Shown here piece by piece: positions 8,210 through 17,574 of a stretch of 33,297 bases of DNA. Under the pieces are notes generated by a model. The model worked only from the letters and a program-made list of their open reading frames with translations, was not told where the DNA came from and did no database searches. The stretch is from Desulfofustis sp. (lineage in GTDB: Bacteria; Desulfobacterota; Desulfobulbia; Desulfobulbales; Desulfocapsaceae): positions 1 to 33,297 of the forward strand of contig JABDQA010000053.1 of NCBI GenBank assembly GCA_013042475.1, in the 5' to 3' direction. A program made the position numbers and the translations under genes. How positions within the stretch are numbered: the stretch's first letter is position 1; every line of letters begins with the position of its first letter.

Positions 8210-8840
8210 AGTGAGAGAATTTAGGCAGTTCGTGTCTGAGTTTCCGGTAACGGTAAAAAGCCTCAGCGATTTCGGTCCCCTGCCGGGTGTGATAGAAGAT
8301 GGTTCCACCTTTGACGCGAATGCCTACAAGAAAGCCCACCACTACGCAAAAGTGTTAGGTATCCCTGCTTTGGCGGACGATTCGGGGCTAGTTGTCGAAG
8401 CGTTATCCGGGGCCCCCGGGGTGCGCTCTGCTCGCTACGCGGGGGACAATGTCAGCGACCAGGACAACTGCCGCAAGCTCCTTACCGAGATGGAAGGGCA
8501 GAGCAACCGCAAGGCCTCCTTTGTCTGTGTGCTCTCCATTGCAGTGCCATCCGGGCCGGCGCTCACCTACGAAGCTTCATGCGAAGGCACGATTCTCGAT
8601 GCTCCGCGCGGCAGCAACGGTTTCGGTTATGATCCGCTATTTTATTACGAACCGTACGGCAAGACTTTTGCCGAGATCAGTATGGATGAAAAAAACAAGG
8701 TGAGTCACCGCGGCAAAGTTCTCAGCGAACTCAGTGGTGAGTTCGATAAGGTGTTAAAGTGGCTTGAACAGAGAACACTGGAGGAGATGCCGGAACAGCC
8801 CGATCACAGTGAATTTGAGAACAACGACTGGTCCCGCTGA
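8169..8840 (+). CDS. rdgB: XTP/dITP pyrophosphatase (RdgB/HAM1 family)
   Basis: The enzyme removes non-canonical purine nucleotides (dITP, XTP) from the pool by hydrolysis to the monophosphate and pyrophosphate. The 223-residue product shows Thr-Asn-Gln-Asn-Lys at 10-14, Ala-Asp-Asp-Ser-Gly-Leu at 69-74 (general base region), Pro-Gly-Val-Arg-Ser-Ala-Arg-Tyr-Ala-Gly, Gly-Phe-Gly-Tyr-Asp-Pro-Leu-Phe, and Ser-His-Arg-Gly-Lys near 188. All catalytic motifs are intact. It is about 20 residues longer than usual, due to an acidic C-terminal tail. It overlaps queH by 41 bases in another frame. Its TGA abuts the stop of the convergent gpsA with no gap. Confidence 0.95.
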   Translation: MFKLLVLATTNQNKVREFRQFVSEFPVTVKSLSDFGPLPGVIEDGSTFDANAYKKAHHYAKVLGIPALADDSGLVVEALSGAPGVRSARYAGDNVSDQDNCRKLLTEMEGQSNRKASFVCVLSIAVPSGPALTYEASCEGTILDAPRGSNGFGYDPLFYYEPYGKTFAEISMDEKNKVSHRGKVLSELSGEFDKVLKWLEQRTLEEMPEQPDHSEFENNDWSR

Positions 8841-9857
8841 TCAACTGCTTTCTGCTTTGAGATCCCTGCTGAGTAAATCTTGGACTGCCTTACCGCAGTC
8901 CTTCCCTTCGTAAAGCACTTCGTACACCTGTTCCAGGATAGGCATTTCAGCCCCGAGACTGGTGACCAGGTCATAGACTGATTTGGTTGTCTTGATACCC
9001 TCGGCCACCATATTCATGGAATCGAGAATCGCATCAAGAGATCTGCCTCTACCGAGCTCAATCCCCACATAGCGGTTTCTGCTCAACTCTCCGGTACAGG
9101 TCAATACCAGATCACCCAGCCCACTCAACCCGAAAAACGTTTCCTGTTGCGCCCCCAGTTGGATCCCCAACCGTGTCATTTCAGCGAGGCCGCGGGTAAT
9201 CAAGGCGGCCCGGGCGTTTGCACCGAAGGCGAGCCCGTCGGAAATGCCCGCCGCTATGGCAATGATGTTCTTCAACGCAGCGCTGATTTCAAGGCCGATG
9301 ACATCTGAGCTCGTATAGACCCTGAAATAGTCGGTGGAAAAGAAATTCTGGAGAAACTGAGCCGTGTCGTCACGTTCACTGCCGATGGTAATTGCGGTGG
9401 GTACTTTTTGTGCCACTTCCTTCGCAAAGGAAGGACCGGAGAGCACTGCAAACAGGGGAGGGGAGCTGTCGCTGTCGTGGTAACTATCGCCCATTACCTG
9501 GGTCATGGTTTTCAAACTCAGGTTCTCGATGCCTTTTGTGGCAGAAACGAACACAGCTCCTTCCTGCGCCAGCTCACCCACCTGCGAAAATATCTGCCGG
9601 TAGGCGTGAGAGGGGACCACCATGACAATTACCCCGGCACCGGCGACCGTCTTCTCCAGTGATTCTTCCGGGTGAAGGGAGGCAGGAAAGCGAAAACCGG
9701 GCAGATAAGCCCGGTTTTGACCTTCTCGGTGAAGTAATTTTATGTGCTCCGGTCGGTGCCCCCAAAGGCGTGTCTCGATCCCCTTGTTTGCCAGCAGCAG
9801 GGCCAACGCCGTACCCCATGAGCCAGCGCCGATTATCGCAGCCCGCTCATCATTCAT
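8841..9857 (-). CDS. gpsA: Glycerol-3-phosphate dehydrogenase [NAD(P)+]
   Basis: GpsA reduces dihydroxyacetone phosphate to sn-glycerol 3-phosphate for phospholipid synthesis. The 338-residue product begins with the nucleotide-binding motif [10 protein letters not shown], has Val-Pro-Ser-His-Ala-Tyr-Arg, Ala-Thr-Lys-Gly-Ile-Glu, Ser-Gly-Pro-Ser-Phe-Ala-Lys-Glu-Val, and the substrate-site segment [12 protein letters not shown] with the catalytic lysine. Length is typical. Its ATG overlaps the last 8 bases of gyrA, so it is probably translated from the same mRNA as the dnaN-gyrB-gyrA series. Coupling of gpsA to gyrase genes has no obvious functional reason. Confidence 0.95.
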   Translation of the reverse strand: MNDERAAIIGAGSWGTALALLLANKGIETRLWGHRPEHIKLLHREGQNRAYLPGFRFPASLHPEESLEKTVAGAGVIVMVVPSHAYRQIFSQVGELAQEGAVFVSATKGIENLSLKTMTQVMGDSYHDSDSSPPLFAVLSGPSFAKEVAQKVPTAITIGSERDDTAQFLQNFFSTDYFRVYTSSDVIGLEISAALKNIIAIAAGISDGLAFGANARAALITRGLAEMTRLGIQLGAQQETFFGLSGLGDLVLTCTGELSRNRYVGIELGRGRSLDAILDSMNMVAEGIKTTKSVYDLVTSLGAEMPILEQVYEVLYEGKDCGKAVQDLLSRDLKAESS

Positions 9858-12348
9858 CTAGGGGCTCGTCGCTATCCTGATCTTCATTCGGGTCCACCTC
9901 AACCACATCCATGCCGACCACCCCCTCGTTTTCCTCGAGGTTGATCAGTCTGACCCCCTGGGTTGTGCGTCCGATGACACGCACCGTATCGAGCGGCATG
10001 CGAATCATCTTGCCGCTGTCAGCAATCAAGATTACTTCGTAGTTGTCATCGACGACCTTGGCCCCGATCACGTCGCCATTACGATCGCTTTTCTTTATGG
10101 CCATGATACCTTTACCGCCCCGGCGCTGTATCCGGTAATCTCCGGCCTGGCTGCGCTTGCCATAGCCATTGGCGGTTACCACCAACACGGTTTTGATACT
10201 GTCTTCCCTGAGCACATTGGCGCCGACAACAAAGTCGTCGCCTTTCAGGTTTATACCCCTCACACCGGCGGCAATTCTGCCCATGGGCCTAACGTCGGAC
10301 TCGTGGAACCTGATCGACATACCGTCGCGCGAGATCATGAATACCGTATCGTTGCCGCGCAACATATGGGCGGTGATAATCTCGTCACCCTCGTTGATGG
10401 TCAGGGCTCGTTTACCTTTGCGCAGGGGCCGGTTGAATTCCTTGAGGCTGGTCTTTTTAACCCGGCCATATTTGGTGACCATCATGATTGTTTTTGTATC
10501 TTGTTCGTCCTCAAAATCGGTCACCGGAAGGATGGCCGCCACTTTTTCACCTTCGGTCAGCTCGAGCAGGTTGACGATCGCCTTGCCCCGCGCCGTTCTT
10601 CCCACCAGCGGCAGCTGGTAGACCTTACGCCAGAAAACTTTTCCGTAGTTGGTAAAGAACAGGAAGGTATCGAGGGTTGAAGCCACATAGAGGTCTGAGA
10701 CAAAATCTTCCTCGATATTGGTAACCCCTTTGACGCCTTTTCCACCGCGGTGCTGAGAACGGTACAGGCTGACCGGATTTCTTTTTATATAGCCGCTATG
10801 GGTGACGGTAACCGCCATATCTTCGGGAGCAATCAGGTCTTCGGGAAGGATCTCGTCGGCCGCGTCGATGATTTCGGTCTTGCGCTCGTCGCCGTAGGTC
10901 TCCCTGATCTCGACAAACTCCTCTTTGATGATATTCATCACCATCTGTTCGTCGTTGAGAATGGCATTGAGCCTTTCGATTTCAGCGATAATTTCCTCAT
11001 AGTCGCGGGCTATTTTTTCTCTTTCGAGGCCGGTGAGCCGCTGTAGCCTCATATCGAGAACTGTTTGGGCCTGTATTGCGGTGAGCTCATATTTTGCCAT
11101 GAGCTGTGCCTTGGCCTCTGCAGGATCACTGGCCGCTTTGATCAGCTCAACCACCTCGTCGAGGTTGTTGATGGCGATCATCAGCCCCTCGAGAATATGG
11201 GCCCTCTCCTCGGCTTTTCTAAGCTCGAAAGCGGTGCGGCGATAGACCACCACCCTGCGATGCTGGATGAAGTGCTCAAGGATCTGCTTGAGGTTGAGGA
11301 TTTCCGGCTTGCTGTTGACGATTGCCAGGAAAATAATGCCGAAGGATTTCTGCATCGGGGTCATCTTGTAGAGCTGGTTGATCACCACCTCGGCAATCTC
11401 GTCTTTTTTAAGCTCCATTACGACCCGCAGACCCCGGCGGTCTGATTCGTCCCGGATTTCTGAAATCGCCGAAATTTTCTTGTCCTTGATCAGCTGCGCA
11501 ATGCGCTCGACAAGCATGGCTTTATTCTGCTGATAGGGGATTTCTTCAACGATAATGGACTCTTTGCGACCATCTTTGGACTTCTCTATACTGGTTTTGG
11601 CGCGCATCAGCACCACGCCACGACCCGTTTCGTAGGCCTCACGGATGCCAGCCCGACCGCAGATAAGTCCTCCGGTGGGAAAATCGGGTCCCTGGATGAT
11701 GGAAAAGAGCTGGTGTACTGTCATGTTCGGATCGTCAATCAGGCCGATCAGCCCGTCTATCACCTCGCTGAGGTTGTGCGGCGGAATATTTGTCGCCATG
11801 CCGACGGCAATGCCCGAGGAGCCGTTGACCAGCAAATTGGGGACCCGGCTCGGCATCACCGAGGGCTCGGTCTGGGAATTGTCATAGTTGGGAATGAAAT
11901 CGACCGTCTCCTTGTCGAGATCAGCGACAATCTCCCGGTCGATACGGGTCATCCTCGCTTCGGTGTACCTCATGGCCGCCGGGGCATCGCCATCCATCGA
12001 CCCGAAGTTGCCCTGGCCATCGACCAGCGGGTACCGCATTGAGAACCCCTGGGCCAGACGAACAAGGGTGTCATAGGCAGCAGTGTCACCGTGGGGGTGA
12101 TACTTACCAATAACGTCACCAACGATCCTCGCCGACTTTACATAAGGTCGGTTGTAAAATACCCCGATCTCTCTCATCGCATAGAGCACCCTGCGGTGCA
12201 CTGGTTTAAGGCCGTCGCGCACATCGGGTAGGGCCCGTCCGACGATGACCGACATGGCATAGTCGAGGTAGGATTTTTTCAGTTCTTTTTCGACGGAGAC
12301 AGAAGAGAACTTCTCCTCCGGTACTCCGGTTTCCGAGGTCGTTGTCAT
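9850..12348 (-). CDS. gyrA: DNA gyrase subunit A
   Basis: GyrA cuts and rejoins DNA in the A2B2 gyrase that introduces negative supercoils. The 832-residue product has the winged-helix breakage domain, with the active tyrosine at 128 in Ala-Ala-Met-Arg-Tyr-Thr-Glu. The quinolone-determining segment reads [10 protein letters not shown], with Thr89 and Asp93 at the places of E. coli Ser83 and Asp87. The C-terminal beta-pinwheel carries the GyrA box Gln-Arg-Arg-Gly-Gly-Lys-Gly, which marks gyrase rather than topoisomerase IV. An acidic tail ends the protein. It follows gyrB by 18 bases and overlaps gpsA by 8. Threonine at the Ser83 position occurs naturally in some species and is not by itself evidence of acquired resistance. 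Confidence 0.98.
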   Translation of the reverse strand: MTTTSETGVPEEKFSSVSVEKELKKSYLDYAMSVIVGRALPDVRDGLKPVHRRVLYAMREIGVFYNRPYVKSARIVGDVIGKYHPHGDTAAYDTLVRLAQGFSMRYPLVDGQGNFGSMDGDAPAAMRYTEARMTRIDREIVADLDKETVDFIPNYDNSQTEPSVMPSRVPNLLVNGSSGIAVGMATNIPPHNLSEVIDGLIGLIDDPNMTVHQLFSIIQGPDFPTGGLICGRAGIREAYETGRGVVLMRAKTSIEKSKDGRKESIIVEEIPYQQNKAMLVERIAQLIKDKKISAISEIRDESDRRGLRVVMELKKDEIAEVVINQLYKMTPMQKSFGIIFLAIVNSKPEILNLKQILEHFIQHRRVVVYRRTAFELRKAEERAHILEGLMIAINNLDEVVELIKAASDPAEAKAQLMAKYELTAIQAQTVLDMRLQRLTGLEREKIARDYEEIIAEIERLNAILNDEQMVMNIIKEEFVEIRETYGDERKTEIIDAADEILPEDLIAPEDMAVTVTHSGYIKRNPVSLYRSQHRGGKGVKGVTNIEEDFVSDLYVASTLDTFLFFTNYGKVFWRKVYQLPLVGRTARGKAIVNLLELTEGEKVAAILPVTDFEDEQDTKTIMMVTKYGRVKKTSLKEFNRPLRKGKRALTINEGDEIITAHMLRGNDTVFMISRDGMSIRFHESDVRPMGRIAAGVRGINLKGDDFVVGANVLREDSIKTVLVVTANGYGKRSQAGDYRIQRRGGKGIMAIKKSDRNGDVIGAKVVDDNYEVILIADSGKMIRMPLDTVRVIGRTTQGVRLINLEENEGVVGMDVVEVDPNEDQDSDEPLDE

Positions 12349-12366
12349 GGTATCTTCTGTGCTCGC

Positions 12367-14781
12367 TTATATATCTAATTCGGTTACTTCCAGGGCATGA
12401 TTCTGAATGAATTCACGCCGGGGCTCCACCTTGTCGCCCATCAGGGTGGTGAACATTTCGTCGGCCGACTCCGCATCGTTAATCTTGACCTGCAGCAAGG
12501 TGCGGTTTTCAGGGTTCATCGTTGTCTCCCAAAGCTGCTCCGGGTTCATTTCACCCAACCCCTTGTAACGCTGCAGATGGCTTCCTTTGAACGATTCACT
12601 GCGCACCATCTTGACCATGTCGGTCCAGTTTTCAGCCGTCATCTCAACTTCCTGTTCGGAACTGTTCAGATCGACGATTGCAAACGTCCCTGTCAGATAC
12701 TGCCTGACCTTTGGAAAAAGTCTCAATGCCGTGCGATACTCATTTATCAGAGGAATCTGTGGACCAAGGGTGGTGGAAATCTGGGCTTTTCCTTTGACTG
12801 CCACATCCACTTCATAGCAATCCGCACGCCAGCGGCACGATCTGACGGCACCGACTATCATTGAATCATCAGCCGAAAGCTCCCCCACAAGGGATTCAAC
12901 CAGTTCTTTTTCAGTAAACTGATCAGCTTTGCGAATGTTTTTTTCGAGCAGAAAATAGAGCAGCGACTCCCACACGTTCATGCGCTCCAGGAAAGAGACG
13001 ATGCGTTGATACACGGAGAGGTTCTGCAGTACGCCCACCAGTTGCTCTCCTTCAATGACTTTCCCATCCAGCGCATTGGCTGTGACCCTGATCTTTTGAC
13101 TGGCCTGGGTAAAAAGATGGTTGTTGAGTTCGTCGTCATCGAGGAAATAAGTCTCTTTTTTTCCCCTGCCAAGACGGTAAAGTGGAGGTTGCCCGATATA
13201 GACATACCCTCCCTGGAGAAGCGGAAGCATCTGCCGATAGAGAAAGGTCAGCAGCAGGGTTCGTATATGGGCCCCGTCTACGTCGGCATCTGTCATAATG
13301 ATGATCTTGTGGTAGCGAAGACTCTCTAGGTCGAACTCATCTTTGCCGATGCCGCACCCCAGGGCGGCTATCAGCTGCTTTATTTCCTCGCTGTTCAAGA
13401 TTTTGTCGAAACGCGCTTTCTCAACGTTCATTATTTTACCGCGCAGCGGCAGGATGGCTTGCACAGCCCGATCGCGCCCCTGCTTTGCGGACCCGCCCGC
13501 CGAGTCGCCCTCGACAATGAAAATCTCTCTCTTGCTGGGATCTTTTTCCTGGCACTCGGCCAGTTTTCCGGCCATCAACAGGCTGGTCGATCCTTTTTTA
13601 CGGGATAGATCTCTTGCCTTTTTAGCCGCCTCCCGTGCCCTGGCCGCCTCGACTACCTTGGTAAGGATCCGTTTGGCAACCTGAGGGTTCTGCTCGAGAA
13701 AAATGGTCAGTTTCTCGCTGCAAATCGACTCGATTATCGATTTTACCTCGGAATTACCCAGTTTGGTTTTGGTTTGACCCTCGAACTGGGGGTTTGGGAC
13801 ATGGGAAGAGATAACGCAGGTAAGCCCCTCGCGCACATCGTCTCCCCCCATCTTCTCCCGGAGATTTTTGGGGATTATGTCATCACTGGCATAACGGTTT
13901 ATGCACTTGGTAAGAGCAGCCCTGAAACCGGCCACATGCGTTCCCCCCTCCCTGGTGTTGATATTGTTGACAAATGAAAAAAGCCTCTCTGAGTAGCCGT
14001 CGAAATACTGAAAAGCTATTCCTACCTGAACATCGTCTTTCTCGCCGCTGATATATATGGGATCGTTAAAAACCGGCGTTCTGTTTCTATTGAGCCATTC
14101 CACAAAGGACACCACCCCACCGGAAGCATGAAACTTGTCCCTTTCACCGCTACGCTCATCTTTGAGATAGATGCGTACGTCCTTATTCAAAAAGGAGAGC
14201 TCCCGCAGCCTGTTTTTTATCATTTCGTAATCGTAGACAGTGGTCTCGGTGAAAATTCCCGGATCGGCTTTGAAGGTGATCGTCGTTCCTGTTTTGTCGG
14301 TTCTGCCAATTACCTCGAGTTCGCTGGCTTTCTCACCATAGCGATAGGTCTGACGGTGTTTCTTGCCGTCGCGCCGCACCTCGGCCGTTGCTTCAACGGA
14401 AAGTGCATTTACCACCGAAACACCTACACCGTGCAGTCCGCCAGAAACTTTGTAGGTGGAATGATCAAACTTTCCCCCCGCATGAAGAGTCGTCATAACC
14501 AGTTCAAGAGCAGGAACATTTTCGGATGGATGAATGTCGATGGGTATTCCTCGACCATCATCTTCGACAGTGACTGAATTATCTTCATGAATAGTTACTC
14601 GAATTCTCTGGCAATAGCCCGCGAGAGCTTCGTCTATACTGTTGTCGACAACTTCCCAGACCAAATGATGCAGCCCCTCGACTGCTGTATTGCCGATGTA
14701 CATCGCCGGCCGCTTGCGAACGGCCTCGAGGCCGTCCAGCACCTTTATCTGGTCGGCATCATATTGTAGTTCTTCTGTCAC
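12367..14781 (-). CDS. gyrB: DNA gyrase subunit B
   Basis: GyrB is the ATPase partner of GyrA. The 804-residue product has the GHKL ATPase domain (Asp-Asn-Ser-Ile-Asp-Glu-Ala, Asp-Asp-Gly-Arg-Gly-Ile-Pro, Gly-Gly-Leu-His-Gly-Val-Gly), the transducer, and the TOPRIM domain with Glu-Gly-Asp-Ser-Ala-Gly-Gly-Ser and Asp-Ala-Asp-Val-Asp-Gly. At 804 residues it carries the extra C-terminal insert (roughly 560-730) found in many Gram-negative gyrases and missing in the short type. The start is GTG at 14781, preceded by AAAAAGGAAAAC. dnaN lies 177 bases upstream; recF, which often sits in that place, is absent. Confidence 0.98.
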   Translation of the reverse strand: MTEELQYDADQIKVLDGLEAVRKRPAMYIGNTAVEGLHHLVWEVVDNSIDEALAGYCQRIRVTIHEDNSVTVEDDGRGIPIDIHPSENVPALELVMTTLHAGGKFDHSTYKVSGGLHGVGVSVVNALSVEATAEVRRDGKKHRQTYRYGEKASELEVIGRTDKTGTTITFKADPGIFTETTVYDYEMIKNRLRELSFLNKDVRIYLKDERSGERDKFHASGGVVSFVEWLNRNRTPVFNDPIYISGEKDDVQVGIAFQYFDGYSERLFSFVNNINTREGGTHVAGFRAALTKCINRYASDDIIPKNLREKMGGDDVREGLTCVISSHVPNPQFEGQTKTKLGNSEVKSIIESICSEKLTIFLEQNPQVAKRILTKVVEAARAREAAKKARDLSRKKGSTSLLMAGKLAECQEKDPSKREIFIVEGDSAGGSAKQGRDRAVQAILPLRGKIMNVEKARFDKILNSEEIKQLIAALGCGIGKDEFDLESLRYHKIIIMTDADVDGAHIRTLLLTFLYRQMLPLLQGGYVYIGQPPLYRLGRGKKETYFLDDDELNNHLFTQASQKIRVTANALDGKVIEGEQLVGVLQNLSVYQRIVSFLERMNVWESLLYFLLEKNIRKADQFTEKELVESLVGELSADDSMIVGAVRSCRWRADCYEVDVAVKGKAQISTTLGPQIPLINEYRTALRLFPKVRQYLTGTFAIVDLNSSEQEVEMTAENWTDMVKMVRSESFKGSHLQRYKGLGEMNPEQLWETTMNPENRTLLQVKINDAESADEMFTTLMGDKVEPRREFIQNHALEVTELDI

Positions 14782-14958
14782 GCTGTTTTCCTTTTTTTAT
14801 TGTTTTTTGCCTTCAGGCAATCTTTAAAAATTAGACTTTTCGTTCAAGATCATTACACGTGGGGAATTATCGGAGCAGAAACAATTTATTTTCCGAGGAT
14901 AAAACTTTTCATGCGCAACTCAAAGATTGAGCGAAATGATAAATGTTCAAGCCACACT

Positions 14959-16089
14959 CTATAATTGCATGGGCATGACGATACTGGTAAAACCCTTATC
15001 ATCATTGGATTTCATCAGACAAGGACTATTCTCCGAACTTATATATGCCTCAACCGTCTCGCATTCCATGACCTGCAGGGTCTCGATAAAATATCGGCAA
15101 TTGAAGCCAAGCGTCAGTGTTCCACCTGTATAGTCTATTTTTTGTTCGTCTTTGGCGTTGCCCAGATCAGCATTCTGAGAAGTCAACACCATTTTCTGGC
15201 CCTCGAGCTGCAGCTGGATGGTGTGAAATACATCTTCGGTGAAGAGGTTTATCCTTTTGAGCGATTCCAGGAAAGGCACTCTATTTATTTTGACGCAGTT
15301 ATCAAGGGCAACCGAATTGATAATAGCTTTATATTGTGGGAATTCCCCTTGTTTGAGACGGATTACCATGACCGCGTCGCCATCTCTTATCACCATCTGT
15401 TTTTTTTCAAAAGAAAGGTCTATGGTATCCCTGTTTTCACAGAATTTTCTAAGTTCCTGAATTCCTTTTTTAGGAATCAGCGTCACATCGTTGAGATAGA
15501 AGTTGTCGACATCGATGGCAACATCCTTCTCCATGATGGAAAGTCGATGCCCATCAGAACTAATCATTTTCAGATAAGAGACATCGTCGCGCTTCTCTTT
15601 TTCCAGTAGAACAGAGGTCAAAGAGTAGATATTCTCCTGTTCGCCGGCTATGGAAAAAATAACTTTATCAATTAAATCCAGGAAGATAAAAGCTTCGAAG
15701 GAAGTGAAACCGTCTTCATCGAAATCGGGAAATGCGGGAAATTCATCACTATTGATTCCGGCGAGGTTATAGGTGCTGGCCCCGGCTGTTATCTTTACCC
15801 AACTGTTCTGCGTCTCTTCCAAAGATATGTCCTCGGAGCCCGATTCACGGACAATTTCAAATATTTTTTTAGACGGCAGCGTCAGGGAACCAATGGACTC
15901 CACCTCAGCAGGAACAAAAAGTCTCAACCCAACTTCCAGATCAGTACCGGTGAGCACCAGTCCGTTACTTGTTGCTTCGATGAGAATATTTGACAGGACA
16001 GCAAGAGTTCCTCTTTTACTGGTTATGTTCTGCAGACTGCTCAGTCCTTCAATCAGATCATTTCTCTGAACATTGCATTTTAGGCTCAT
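14959..16089 (-). CDS. dnaN: DNA polymerase III beta subunit (sliding clamp)
   Basis: The beta clamp is a ring dimer that holds DNA polymerase III and many repair proteins on DNA. The 376-residue product has the usual three-domain length. It opens with Met-Ser-Leu-Lys-Cys-Asn-Val-Gln-Arg, contains Leu-Thr-Leu-Pro-Ser-Lys-Lys in the first third, and ends with Val-Met-Pro-Met-Gln-Leu, the conserved C-terminus that forms part of the peptide-binding pocket. The ATG is preceded by a good Shine-Dalgarno (AAGGATAG). The gene is transcribed away from the AT-rich candidate origin and leads the gyrB-gyrA-gpsA series. dnaA does not lie upstream as it does in many bacteria. Confidence 0.97.
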   Translation of the reverse strand: MSLKCNVQRNDLIEGLSSLQNITSKRGTLAVLSNILIEATSNGLVLTGTDLEVGLRLFVPAEVESIGSLTLPSKKIFEIVRESGSEDISLEETQNSWVKITAGASTYNLAGINSDEFPAFPDFDEDGFTSFEAFIFLDLIDKVIFSIAGEQENIYSLTSVLLEKEKRDDVSYLKMISSDGHRLSIMEKDVAIDVDNFYLNDVTLIPKKGIQELRKFCENRDTIDLSFEKKQMVIRDGDAVMVIRLKQGEFPQYKAIINSVALDNCVKINRVPFLESLKRINLFTEDVFHTIQLQLEGQKMVLTSQNADLGNAKDEQKIDYTGGTLTLGFNCRYFIETLQVMECETVEAYISSENSPCLMKSNDDKGFTSIVMPMQL

Positions 16090-16422
16090 GGTTTCTATCC
16101 TTCTTTAGTATAATTAAGTAGTTATTGTTATTATTAAGAGTGACTATTTGTTGAATGAAAGAATAACTTATCTAAATTGTTTAAAAAGTTATTAAAAAAA
16201 TGGTTTTTGATAAGATCGCTTTTCTGTGTAAAAGCAGTTATCAACATTGTTATCAACAGCTCTTGAATAACTATTTAACAAGACAATGTTGACCAATTGT
16301 TGAAAACTAAATGGAAGACCAATAGAGAAGATTTTTTTAATAATAAATATAGATGGTTAAGTGGGTCTGAAAACTACCCTTAATCTAGTTGAAATGAGCA
16401 AAAAATTCAATAAAATAATGGT
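16090..16422. other. oriC: Candidate chromosomal replication origin (oriC), AT-rich gap between dnaN and the hydrolase gene
   Basis: This 333-base gap has no plausible gene and is strikingly AT-rich, with runs such as 16117-16203 and 16330-16350. It contains two exact TTATCAACA boxes (one base from the DnaA consensus TTATCCACA) in direct orientation, a one-mismatch copy TTTTCAACA on the other strand at 16298-16306, and a poorer one at 16287-16295. It lies directly upstream of dnaN, the commonest place for an origin. parS is 13 kb away, and gene orientation switches here. The dnaN promoter must also lie here; TATACT on the minus strand just before the dnaN leader could be its -10 box, though I find no matching -35. 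Confidence 0.65.
16238..16258 (+). repeat. Tandem pair of DnaA-box-like 9-mers
   Basis: TTATCAACA occurs at 16238-16246 and again at 16250-16258, a 12-base period that would place both boxes near the same face of the helix. Both lie in the middle of the AT-rich dnaN upstream gap, between two AT-rich flanks that could serve as unwinding regions. Confidence 0.7.
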
Positions 16423-17559
16423 TTGAAAAAGGTGGATGAACAGCGACTAGATCGTCTTCATAAAGAGGTAAAAAAAAATCTTCAAAAATACTTGGGGCGA
16501 GGCGTATTTTCGGCGGCAAGTTTGGCTTTTGCAGTTCACGAAAAAAGCGGCTACGCAGATTGCTTTATCAACGCTGGTGCATCCGGTGAAAAAGAAGAGG
16601 GTAAGGTCGACCAAGAAACAATTTTTGATCTTGCTTCATTGACCAAGCCGCTGGTGACCCTGCCTTCGATCCTCCACCTCATAGATGAAGGAAAAGTTTC
16701 CTGGAACGAACCACTTGATTCCCTGCTTGAGAAATCGCTGGACGAACGTTTCAAACAGGTCGAGCTGTATACTCTGCTTAGCCATTGTTCAGGATTTAGA
16801 GGCCATCGAAATTTTTGGAAGCTTCTTAAATCTATTGAGAGTGAAAGGAAATACGATTGGCTTCTGCATGAAATTTTAGAGGATAAGCTCGCGTATAAAA
16901 CAGGAAGCCGCCATATTTATAGCGATGTGGGGTATTTATTGTTAGGTGCTGTGGTCAGGGTCAAGTCAGGTCTTGATCTTGATGAATATTGGAAATCATA
17001 CATTGCTGGACCGGCCGACTTAGGGAAAAAGCTCTTTTTTCGTCAGCTGAAGGAAGGAAGCAGCAGGAAGGGTTGGGTATCAACAGGCTATTGCTCGTGG
17101 AGCAAGAGGCCGTTAATAGGCCTGGTACACGACGATAATTGTCGAGCTCTGGGAGGCGTTGCCGGTCATGCCGGTTTGTTCGGGTCGTCCGAGGGTGTGC
17201 TTGAGTTTTGTAAGCAGTTTTTGGATCTTTATCACCACCGAAGAAGCAACCTGCCACTTTCTTCGGAATCATTAAGAAGGGCAACGGTCAGGGTGGGAAA
17301 ATCAGATTGGAGTTGTGGATTCAGTCTACCTGCTGCTTCCGGTTCGAGCAGCGGCACACATTTTTCAGAAAAGAGTATCGGCCACCTGGGATTTACCGGG
17401 GTGTCTTTCTGGATCGATGTGGATAAGCAGGTTGTTGTCACTTTGCTGACCAATCGGGTCAGACAGGGAGAGGATATGAGGGGCATCAGGGAAGCGAGAC
17501 CAGCGCTTCACGATGTGGTTATGGGGTATCTGACAGGAAAAAAAAATCCCCCGGCATAA
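16423..17559 (+). CDS. Beta-lactamase-like serine hydrolase (class C / EstB-type fold)
   Basis: The 378-residue product is a penicillin-binding-protein-like hydrolase. It has the nucleophile motif Ser-Leu-Thr-Lys at 72-75 (in Phe-Asp-Leu-Ala-Ser-Leu-Thr-Lys), a second motif Tyr-Ser-Asp in place of Tyr-Ser-Asn near residue 164, a typical Leu-Leu-Ser-His-Cys-Ser-Gly stretch, and His-Leu-Gly-Phe-Thr-Gly near the C-terminus where the Lys-Thr-Gly/His-x-Gly motif stands. Family members are esterases, D-aminopeptidases or cell-wall peptidases; true beta-lactamase activity should not be assumed. No signal peptide is visible, which suggests a cytoplasmic enzyme. The start is uncertain: TTG at 16423 or GTG at 16432, both with weak ribosome sites. 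The last codons overlap a terminator for the opposing operon. Confidence 0.8.
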   Translation: MKKVDEQRLDRLHKEVKKNLQKYLGRGVFSAASLAFAVHEKSGYADCFINAGASGEKEEGKVDQETIFDLASLTKPLVTLPSILHLIDEGKVSWNEPLDSLLEKSLDERFKQVELYTLLSHCSGFRGHRNFWKLLKSIESERKYDWLLHEILEDKLAYKTGSRHIYSDVGYLLLGAVVRVKSGLDLDEYWKSYIAGPADLGKKLFFRQLKEGSSRKGWVSTGYCSWSKRPLIGLVHDDNCRALGGVAGHAGLFGSSEGVLEFCKQFLDLYHHRRSNLPLSSESLRRATVRVGKSDWSCGFSLPAASGSSSGTHFSEKSIGHLGFTGVSFWIDVDKQVVVTLLTNRVRQGEDMRGIREARPALHDVVMGYLTGKKNPPA

Positions 17560-17568
17560 CCGGGGGAT
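17537..17568 (-). terminator. Rho-independent terminator of the tusA-dsrE-type operon
   Basis: On the minus strand a perfect 9-bp stem (ATCCCCCGG/CCGGGGGAT, 17546-17568) with a 5-base loop is followed by a long T run (A-run 17538-17546 on the plus strand). It lies just after the 57-codon gene. It overlaps the end of the convergent hydrolase gene, whose TAA (17557-17559) lies inside the hairpin. The other side has no T run, so it is one-directional. Confidence 0.88.
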
Positions 17569-17574
17569 ACGCAG

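Noticed and set aside
12085-12095. GyrA Thr at the Ser83 position as a quinolone-resistance mutation
   Set aside because: Threonine is a natural residue there in some wild-type gyrases; sequence alone does not show acquired resistance.
14807-14820. Small hairpin TTGCC-TTCA-GGCAA between dnaN and gyrB as a dnaN terminator
   Set aside because: The T run lies on the wrong side for minus-strand transcripts and the stem has only 5 base pairs.
16394-16426. Ten-codon leader-like frame before the serine hydrolase
   Set aside because: It begins with ATG but has no ribosome site or regulatory codon run, and it lies in AT-rich origin DNA where short frames are expected.
16423-17559. True beta-lactamase resistance gene
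   Set aside because: The Ser-x-x-Lys fold is shared with esterases and peptidases; there is no signal peptide for periplasmic export and the third motif is His-Leu-Gly, not Lys-Thr-Gly.
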